Positions 55,583-64,000 of a DNA stretch of 64,000 bases are shown piece after piece. The stretch is from Prionace glauca. Its lineage: Eukaryota > Chordata > Chondrichthyes > Carcharhiniformes > Carcharhinidae. Position numbers and translations under genes: made by a program. How positions within the stretch are numbered: position 1 is the first letter of the stretch; each line of letters starts with the position of its first letter. Under the pieces are notes generated by a model. That model ran no database searches and was not told the origin of the DNA. It was given only the letters and a program-made list of their open reading frames with translations. The stretch is taken from positions 35,411,609 through 35,475,608 of the forward strand of contig CM075760.1 of assembly GCA_037974335.1 (NCBI GenBank), in the 5' to 3' direction.

Positions 55583-56174
55583 TACATTTGTTGTAGACAT
55601 GTACAGCAAGACACTGGGCCTTGTGTCTTTATTTACTGCATGCAACTCATTTGAATCATTATTGCAATAGATCTTATATTTGTTCAAACGACATAACATA
55701 CCAAACCATTTATTATTATTTGATGACATGCCGTGAGAAATGTTACAAATCATCATTTCTGAGTTCTTGTTCAGCCAAGAGGCCATTTCTGTTACATTGG
55801 GCTCCATCTCAGATATGATTGTGTTAGGCTCTGTGTCATGCACTACTGAACACATCCGTGCCTTACTTTGTATTATATTGGACACTAATAATAAAGCCAA
55901 CACTGTCTCAGTAACTGGTTTTATATACAATGCGTTTGACAGATGGAAAAAAAGGACAGAACGAGATGAAAAGATGGAAATTAGCTTTAAAAATGTAATG
56001 GGGTTCGAAGAATGTGTTTCGTCTTGTTAATAACTACTGGGAGTTGTTCATCATATTTAATTGCTCTCGCATTTCCTGGAATATTTTATTGAAAGTTTGG
56101 GATGAAACTTGTAACATCCTCTTGTTCAAAAGTGATTGAGGAACAGAATGAATGTATGTCACATTGCACTGCAA
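55583..56174. other. Unassigned sequence
   Basis: Includes the partial copy (55610-55720) of the 54.3-kb repeat. No gene recognised. Confidence 0.35.
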
Positions 56175-56365
56175 ATGGACATTAAAGGACAATTCAACAT
56201 GGCCACTCCAACTAACCTGTACATCTTTGGAAGAAAGCAGTAAACCTGGAGGAACTCCACGCACATACGGGGTGAATGTGTAAACACCACATAGTTACAC
56301 AAGGCTTAAATGGAACCTGTGTCCCTAACAGTGTGAGGTACCAGTGCTTATCACTGTGTAAATAA
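56175..56365 (-). mobile_element. SINE fragment, reverse
   Basis: ACTAACCTGTACATCTTTGG and GGAGGAACTCCACGCACATA are the reversed conserved body; GTGAGGTACCAGTGCTTATC is the reversed head. Confidence 0.7.
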
Positions 56366-57914
56366 TTGTTATTAATTTTAGCATGATATTGTAATTTATT
56401 CAGTATTTATTGCACATTCTGTGTCTCAGTCAATAAATAACGTTAATGAATGGCCCTAGACGCTCTTGATGTGATGTACAGCTGGTCATTCCGCTGCCAA
56501 GGCAATGCATCTTTCAAATGATTCACTGAACTTCTCTCTTTCTCTGTCTCAGACTGAACCTAAATCAGATAACCTCTCTCCTCTTTCTCAGTCTCCATTA
56601 ACTCACACAGGTTCCCAGGAGACGGATCTGACTCCGAGACTATTTCTTTTTTCTTCCTTAAGGCACCTTGTGACTGAAAAGATAAAGCACAAAAATCTCA
56701 GCAGAGGTAAATTCATTGTAGGAACTTAACCATTTCACTCAATTAACCTCTCTCCTCTATTTCTCACACACAACACCCAGCACACTTAAACTTTCTATTT
56801 CGGAATGTCTCTGCGGATAAAAAATGTTGCTTTAATTTTTTCTCTTTTCCCTCAATCGTAACCTTCAGTCCATCTTCCCTTCAATTAATCTGTTTAAACA
56901 CCAAACATGATCATTTTCTTGATTCATTAATATGGGAATGGGGCTGACTGTAATGGGGGTGACCGGCAGCAATCTGTGTGACTGTTCTTGATGCTTTCAG
57001 AGTGAGCTCACCCTCACAGGCAGGAAGACTGTTCACGGTGATAACATCAAACTGGCCCCGGTTGTTTCATTCTCAGGTAACACAACTTCCTGTTTCTCTG
57101 CTGCCGGTTCCAAACCGCACATCTCACTTCCGAGCAGAAAATAAATCCAGAGACCACAATCTGGTGAGAACATCTGTCGGTGCGGCTTATATCTGCCCAC
57201 AGAGTCAGGGCAGAGTCAGACAGGTCACATTGCGGTGACATTTACAAATGAGCCTGGTGTGATCTGGTTAAAGTTTGCATTCCCGGACATAACTGGATGG
57301 TCAGTGGATCAGTCACTGAACTCCCCCGGGATCTGTGAAGGGAGGGAATGATAGCTGTTATCTTTCGTTGTTTGATCATTTTCTCTCCATCTGCTATTTA
57401 TTTTTGTTCCTCAGCTTTTATCTGTCAGCCCCACCCCCCCCCCCCCCCCGTCGGTTTGCTTTCTCGTAACTCTCCCGCTGTCTTTATCTCCTTGCCAGTC
57501 TTTTCAACACATTTATTAGTGTTCATAATCATGAAGTTGTGATTGGGTTAATTAAAGGGAGAATCGTTCAACTGGGGGACGGTCAGCAACCAATGGGCAC
57601 AAATTTATTTTATTGAGCAGCGAGACAGAAAGATAAGTGTTTACTTTTACACAGTAGTTGTGATGAACTGGAATGAACAGTGTGGAAGGGTGATGGAATT
57701 AGATTTCACAGAAACTTTGGAAAATAAATTCGATATATCCTTCATGGGATGAAGTTTTGAAGGATTCTCGAGAATGGGAGAATTTTAAGGTTCATCTATA
57801 TCAGTGTCCCAGCATCCTTTTTGTGTCTCTCCCTGTCCTTCATTAAAACGGAATAAAATGGAATATTTGTACAACTGTCGTCTTGTGCTAATCTTATCTT
57901 TTGACAGAACCTGT
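56366..57914. other. Unassigned sequence
   Basis: An 86-codon plus frame at 56978-57238 has no recognisable domain, and no flanking splice signals could be confirmed. A C homopolymer lies at 57427-57449. No gene called. Confidence 0.35.
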
Positions 57915-57989
57915 GTGTTGTGTGTGTGAGTGTGTGCGTGTGTGTGTGTTTCTGTGTGTGTGAGTGTGTGCGTGTGTGTGTGTGTTTCT

Positions 57990-58050
<61 letters not shown>
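57915..58050 (+). repeat. (TG)n microsatellite
   Basis: Nearly pure (TG)n, longest run about 58000-58048. It produces an antisense His-Thr frame. Confidence 0.95.
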
Positions 58051-58052
<2 letters not shown>

Positions 58053-58364
58053 TGCCAGGAACCACTCCGAAAGTCGATTCTATTTACAAAACATCACTTT
58101 GAACAGATTAGCATCGGATCAAATTTTTTTTTAGGAAAAACACAATAATCCTTAACATTTATTGCACTCCTTTTCTCCCTCTGATGAGGGTTTCATAGTT
58201 CGTCGTTTCAGTCCTCGTGAATACAAGCCTCAGTCAGGTGGCATCAGTCACTCTTGCGGTTGTGGTAGGGTTTCCAATCCGTGTTTGACAAACAAATCCC
58301 TGCCTCACTCCTCATGACGAAGAAACCTGCTCTCAGGCCCCAGAAATGATTCCTTCCTTATATC

Positions 58365-59535
58365 AGGTTCCAGTCTGACTCCGGCCCAGCTGTCTCTGTC
58401 AGTGATACACTGGGGCCGGTCATTCACATTGTAATGTTCTAATCCTCAGGTCCCAGTCTGACTCCGGGCCCAGCTGTCTCTGTCAGTGATACACTGGAGC
58501 CAGTCATTAACATTGTAATGTTCTAATTCTCAGGTTCCAGTCTGACTCCGGGCCCAGCTGTCTCTGTCAGTGATACACTGGAGCCAGTCATTAACATTGT
58601 AATGTTCTAATTCTCAGGTTCCAGTCTGACTCCGGGCCCAGCTGTCTCTGTCAGTGTTACACTGGAGCCAGTCATTCACATTGTAATGTTCTAATTCTCA
58701 GGTCCCAGTCTAACTCCGGGCCCAGCTGTCTCTGTCAGTGATACACTGGGGCCGGTGATTCACATTGTAATGTTCTAATTCTCAGTTTCCAGTCTGACTC
58801 CGGGCCGAGCTGTCTCTGTCAGTGTTACACTGGAGCCAGTCATTCACATTGTAATGTTCTAATTCTCAGGTCCCAGTCTGACTCCGGGCCCAGTGTCTCT
58901 GTCAGTGATACACTGGAGCCAGTCATTCACATTGTAATGTCCTAATTCTCAGGTTCCAGTCTGACTCCGGGCCCAGCTGTCTCTGTCAGTGATACACTGG
59001 AGCCAGTCATTCACATTGTAATGTTCTAATTCTCAGGTTCCAGTCTGACTCCGGGCCCAGCTGTCTCTGTTAGTGATATACTGGGGCCAGTCATTCACAT
59101 TGTAATGTTCTAATTCTCAGGTTCCAGTCTGACTCCGGGCCCAGCTGTCTCTGTCAGTGATACACTGGGGCCAGTCATTCACAATGTAATGTTCTAATTC
59201 TCAGGTTCCAGTCTGACTCCGGGCCCAGCTGTCTCTGTCAGTGATACACTGGGGCCAGTCATTCACAATGTAATGTTCTAATTCTCAGGTTCCATTCTGA
59301 CTCCGGGCCCAGCTGTCTCTGTCAGTGATACACTGGGGCCTGTCATTCACATTGTAATGTTCTAATTCTCAGGTTCCAATCTGACTCCGGGCCCAGCTGT
59401 CTCTGTCAGTGATACACTGGGGCCAGTCATTCACATTGTAATGTTTTAATTCTCAGGTTCCAGTCTGACTCCGGGCCCAGCTTTCTCTGTCAGTGATACC
59501 CTGAACCCGGTTATTCAAATTATAATGTTTTAATT
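58365..59535 (+). repeat. 84-bp tandem array, about 14 copies
   Basis: Units run from GGTTCCAGTCTGACTCCGGG through CCCAGCTGTCTCTGTCAGTG and CATTGTAATGTTCTAATTCT. Units differ by only a few bases, with the last ones more diverged. Most units contain the palindrome CAGTGATACACTG; two have CAGTGTTACACTG, and the first and last differ. No open frame spans the array. It is locally homogenised like a young minisatellite or satellite seed. Confidence 0.95.
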
Positions 59536-59829
59536 CTCTATGAGTATTTTTGGAAACCGTCACCCAATCCGTTGTGAATTCGAACCTGCATCAGATTTCG
59601 CTTCATTTGACCCCTGCCTGTCATTATTGGTCAAATCACTTTCTCTCGAATGATCACACGCACAAAAACTGTTTATGTAAATGTTATATCATGTTCTGTC
59701 TCTCTTACTCTAGAGAACTCATACGTTGGTTCACGTGATTCTCCCAGCCAGTTTATGTCATCATTGCGCGAGCATATCTGTCTATATTAGATTAGATTCT
59801 TCTTCTGTTGTTGGAGCATTATGTTTAAT

Positions 59830-59945
59830 CATTTATAGGATGTGGGCAGCACTGACATCTGTTGCCCTTCTCTGATTGCCCCTGACAATGTGGTGATGAG
59901 CTGCTCTCTTGAACCGCTGCAGACCTTGTTCACCAGGTGATATCA
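59830..59945 (-). mobile_element. LINE family B 3' end, reverse
   Basis: TAGGATGTGGGCAGCACTGA, TGTTGCCCTTCTCTGATTGC and CTCTTGAACCGCTGCAGACC are the reverse of the family B terminus. Confidence 0.65.
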
Positions 59946-60554
59946 CTGTTTATATCACATAAGGTCTGGCCACTCTTATGATGCACCTGATCCTGATTCA
60001 TCGCATTACGTAGACTGTACAATCTATACACAGTAGAAAATATTTAAGTTGGTTACCATGGAATTGGTGAAGGTAAACAGAAATATTGTTCCTTCTCTGG
60101 AGAGTAGCATATGTTTCAATCCTTTGCATCAATAGAAATAAGACGTCTGAGAATTACAGGTGTAATTATCTCCTGTCGGCTATATATCCAGGGTCATTTT
60201 CACCATCATTTTCACAATTCAGCACACAATTGAGTCGTACATCAGGAAGTTTATTGAGACACTGAGAAGATCAATTTCTGTAATCTCCTCGTCATTCGAG
60301 ATGTGATTTATCCATTTTCCAACAGAAATCTAAACACAGATAAGTTAACGCCAGGAACAAAACAGTGAGGCTGTAATCATGGTTAACGCATGAGCAAACA
60401 ACAGAATGGTTGTCAATAAATAGTTACATATTAAATGCTCTTCAGGTGAAATACATGAACTCTTTGGTGTTTTCATGCATTCATGGCCGCAATTACGGAA
60501 ACGATCTTTAAATTCAAAACTGTAATTGCATTTTAGAACCTTTTGTAGTTGGAT
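59946..60554. other. Unassigned sequence
   Basis: AT-rich. No element recognised. Confidence 0.35.
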
Positions 60555-61160
60555 TTGAATGTATATCTTGAGAAATTTGCCTACCCTCGGAATTACTTTC
60601 GCAGAGACGTTACCTCTGTGCTACTATCTTCCTTTCAACATTGATAAAGTATTTACAGCAGAGAAAAAGGCCATTTTGAAGCGTCATGTATGTTTTGGTC
60701 CTCTGAAGGAGCAATTCATCCAAGAACACTCTTGGATGAATTCATACAAGAACACAGTCCAGCATTTTGTTCATTTTCAGACAATTATCCAATCCCATTT
60801 TGAACCCATTAATTGGCGCTGCCTGCACCACACTCTCAAACAGCACATTCCAGATCTGGATCACTCACTGTCTGACAATGTTTTTCGTGATGTCTCCATG
60901 TTTCTTCCACTACTTTACTACCACCCGCGCCCTCTGTGTCATGATCTTTGTCATTGACCAGTTTCTCTCTATCTACTCTATCAAGACCCCTCAGGATATT
61001 GAATGTCTCATTAAACTCACATCAGAACTTTCTGTCAAGCAAATTAGTCCGAACCTCTCCAAAATATTTTCGTCACCGAAGTTTCTGATCTCTGGAATTA
61101 TTCTCGTGTTTTTCTTCCCTGCTTCCAGCCTATTGACTTTACATCCTGCCTTACGTTCGG
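60555..61160 (-). mobile_element. Interspersed LINE 3' fragment (copy of 10773-11400)
   Basis: Shares TATCTTGAGAAATTTGCCTA, GAAGCGTCATGT, CAATTATCCAATCCCATTTT and CATTTTGAACCCATTAATTGG with the first copy. It carries a small local duplication of CAAGAACAC near 60720-60750. Confidence 0.65.
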
Positions 61161-61939
61161 TGCCCAAAATTGGAACGATTTTTTCGGCTGACTATTTTCC
61201 ATGTGTTAGCTACAAAAATAGCTCAACTTCCTTGCTTCTGCCTTCTTTTCCCCAATAGACAAAAAAAAACCTATTCCCCTTTTCTGTTTGCCGCTGTCTG
61301 AACCTATCTTGCATCATGAATGATTTATACACATATTCACTCCAGTCCCTCGGCGTCTATATTCACTTTCATGGCCTTTTCATTATTTCCATTTTTCTCT
61401 TCAAATTCTGCTGAACAAAACTAATCATGGAACTTTTCTCTGCAATAGGATAAATATCCAAATTACTCATCCATTCCACCAATTAGTTCTTTTTTTGCGT
61501 TCTGAAGTTCTGAATGATCTACTGATGGTTGGCAATGTTTCCAAGTTTTGGATCGTTCACAGATTTTAAAAGTCTGGCCTCCACTTCAAGCTCTCGGGCA
61601 TTACTATGTCGTGAACTTCAATGTTCATATAACCTTTTCCTGGCAACATGACTGCAAGATTTGTTCTACTCCGAAAAACAGCTACGAATTGTTTCCTGGC
61701 ACTCAGGCAATTTCCTATCCATGTTGCTCCTATCCATTTTATTCTCTGATCTCCAAGTTACTCACAAGGCTGCGGTGCAGCACAGTATCACATGAACTTT
61801 GGAGGCCCATTAAGAGAAATACACTCACAAACTATCTGTTACTCAACATAAAACTCAAACAAGTTAATTAAACTGGATCTGACCTGAACAAATACATTCT
61901 GGCTGAATTTGTGAAGAAACATATAATTGGGATGATTTC
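61161..61939. other. Unassigned sequence
   Basis: The 61548-61871 frame has no recognisable domain. No gene called. Confidence 0.35.
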
Positions 61940-62290
61940 TGCAGTGATGAAGAGAGTGAAGATATAAATGCTAAATGTGCTAGCGGCACAAAGATAGATC
62001 GGAAATTTGGCCGTTGGCGAGGGCAGTGGGCATATCTAGAATATTGTGCACAGTTCTTGTCTCCTTATCTTAAAAAAAAGTTAATGTGTTAAAATAATAG
62101 TTCAGAGGAGTTTCACTAAACCATTGCCAGCTATGTTTGGGTTATCTTATGAGAAAAGGATAGTTACGTCAGGTTTGTACCCAGAGAGTTCAAAAGAGTA
62201 AGAGGCAAATTGACTGAAACCTTCAAAACTCTAAGTGGTGCTAACAGTGTGGATGTTGAACGGAAGTTTACTCTTGTCCAGTGTGTGGCT
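61940..62290 (+). mobile_element. Decayed CR1-like fragment
   Basis: GAATATTGTGCACAGTTCTT (the EYCAQF motif), CAGAGGAGTTTCACTAAACC and GAGAGTTCAAAAGAGTAAGA-type text in CR1 order on the plus strand. Confidence 0.6.
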
Positions 62291-63478
62291 GTATTGGGTG
62301 TGTCTCTGAGTGCAGATATTTTGGGTCTGGTTTCTGCGCCTGTTTCCAATGCTATACTGTCCACGGGAGGGCGCTCTCTGATCACTTATCCAACATCATA
62401 CTCTCCTTTTGCAGAAAATGACGATTTGCTGATACGAAAATGAGCAGAGAAAATACATCTTATCAAATCAAATTGCATGTTTTCCGTTCTTTTGATTCAA
62501 CCTTTAACTTCAATACATTTATTTAACACCAACATCTTCATTCTGAATGAATATCTCTGAAAGAGACAACATTGAAATGCAAGCATGACTGACCAACAAA
62601 AGGACTCGAGTCACTGGAGCTATCGCTCCTGTTTTCAATCAGGAAGCAATTCCAGGTCCTCTTCGTTCATCTGCTGCACGCAATCAACAAATTGTCATTC
62701 CCTGATCCGAATTAAACCCAGGCCGCGATGGTGAGAGGGCTGATTCCAAACAGATGGACCATTAGGGAAGATAGCGATGGAACATTTAGCCCGCCTTATC
62801 ACTTCAGAATTAAAAAAATATATATACACAAGGAATGTTTGTTGGACAAAAGTCATGTCCAGAAAGAACATGAATGACTCCTTCAGCCAATGAAACACTA
62901 ATTGTTGTTACCTGGAACAAGAAATCGACAGTGAGGTGAAATAGTCTCACAGGTTTTTCATGTGATTTTTTTAATTTCCAAAACTGTCCAATCTCGTCAT
63001 TGCTGATACTGTGAAACTTACGAGGTAAACACACAACAGATTTTCGTCACTTCAAACTGCTTTCCACCTCAGCATTTTGCAGATTTAAAAGCACCGTTTT
63101 TTGAAAGTTTAAACTATCCTCATTGTACTGATTATTACCGACTTGCTGTGTATTTTATATATTGATAAAACCTGTACTTGTAATATAAACAGCAGATGGT
63201 TGACATTCCCTGCTGGTGTGGCAGCGTTGTGCACACATACAATTCTAAACACTTCCATGCTTTCGCTGTTCTGAATTATAGAGATTATTGCGTTTGCAAA
63301 CTTGGAAAATATTTTCAAATCACCTGACTCATTTCAAATTGTTTTTGTTAAATGTTAATGCAGTACATAATCTCACAGCCATAGGACTTTTACAAACCGT
63401 TATGTCTTTAATGATGTTATACAGCTGCAGTTATAGAGAAATGGACAAAAATTGGGGCAAGTGCTACTTTCTGAATCT
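62291..63478. other. Unassigned sequence
   Basis: Nothing recognised; short frames only. Confidence 0.35.
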
Positions 63479-63526
63479 TTGTCAAACACCTTACTGATAT
63501 CCATATAGACGACATCAACGGCTCGT
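63479..63526 (-). mobile_element. 47-bp CR1 scrap
   Basis: GTCAAACACCTTACTGATAT and CCATATAGACGACATCAACG match 47025-47070 with few differences. The two sides show no other LINE sequence. Confidence 0.6.
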
Positions 63527-64000
63527 TTCAATGCTGGGTCTGGTTCGTCCTGCTCAGCCTCCTAAGTGAGTGAGTTTCTGCAGACGGAAGCTCGCCTCTT
63601 CTACCACCAGCACTGTGACCCGAGTTCCCTTTACTGGGAGACAATGTGGTCGAGAGGCTAAATCCGCTGTGTCTGTTTCAGACCCTGAGTTTCTCACTGG
63701 TGGAGATGGAGAGCAGGAGCTGGAGTGCCTGGAATTCTTTCTGAAGTTCGTGGTGTGCTGGGAATTGATTTTGTTTCTTGCAATGGTTGGGGTTTTATGG
63801 GTTGTAGATGATTGAAGCATTCCCATGGGAGGGTATCTCCCAAACAGAATTGATAGGAAACAGGCCCTGATAGGAACGTCCCTCACAACCACGCGGATCC
63901 ATTGCCATGATTCTTTACTAATAACCTATCAACTGCCTTTAAGTGCCCCTCCCGGTTGATGGGAATGGCACTGGGTGTCAACTTCCACCCTTGGAAGATC
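63527..64000. other. Unassigned sequence
   Basis: An 81-codon plus frame (63570-63815) has a hydrophobic end (ILFLAMVGVLWVV) but no recognised family. No gene called. Confidence 0.35.

Noticed and set aside
56978-57238. 86-codon frame as a host exon
   Set aside because: No domain, no partner exon, and stop codons in neighbouring frames; insufficient support.
58365-59535. CRISPR-like regularity
   Set aside because: Units are directly tandem with no unique spacers, and the window is vertebrate DNA.

Overview
The window is vertebrate nuclear DNA, almost certainly from a shark or other elasmobranch. The reason is one compact, unrearranged IgM heavy-chain unit on the minus strand, laid out as leader-VH-D1-D2-JH-Cmu1-4-TM1-TM2 within about 19 kb. 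This cluster-type layout, with two D segments spaced about 0.4 kb apart, is the known cartilaginous-fish arrangement. The interspersed repeats (tRNA-derived SINEs and 5'-truncated CR1 LINEs) also fit. No species is claimed.

Reading in gene direction (right to left): a TATA-like promoter (31.75 kb), leader exon (31.66-31.62), VH with a 23-spacer RSS (31.50-31.14), D1 (12/22 RSSs, 30.76), D2 (12/12, 30.37), JH (23, 29.95), a 10.1-kb J-C intron, four Cmu exons (19.82-16.38) with a secretory tail and poly(A) signals, a 3.4-kb intron, and two membrane exons (12.95-12.68). Every domain reads open with phase-1 junctions. The RSS spacers allow V-D1-D2-J joining under the 12/23 rule. The J-C intron holds a C-rich array (G-rich with AGCT on the coding strand, 20.8-21.5 kb) where a switch region would lie, a 1.9-kb GTGAG-type array of opposite skew, and degenerate duplicated blocks at 26-30 kb.

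Left end (0.4-12 kb): a tRNA cluster (Phe, Gly, a decayed Asn, Glu and four Val). The Val genes lie in two roughly 2.45-kb arms that are inverted copies of each other (1.28-3.72 and 7.30-9.77 kb). Each arm is itself a tandem pair of about 1.2-kb tRNA-Val units. A CpG-rich promoter-like block (4.4-4.76 kb) and two further inverted duplicate pairs lie beside it.

Right half (32-64 kb): no intact host gene was recognised. The V-proximal region and VH 5' flank are duplicated (about 31.2-35.7 versus 39.5-44.3 kb). The second copy carries a VH pseudogene that has lost its leader and promoter and was hit by at least two retroelements. Beyond it are LINE layers (CR1 inside CR1, CR1 inside a second LINE), SINEs, an array of about 14 copies of an 84-bp unit, and long AT-rich stretches without recognisable genes.

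The IgM gene is a known type. The items most worth follow-up are the switch-like J-C array, the VH pseudogene duplication, the inverted tRNA-Val arms and the 84-bp array.
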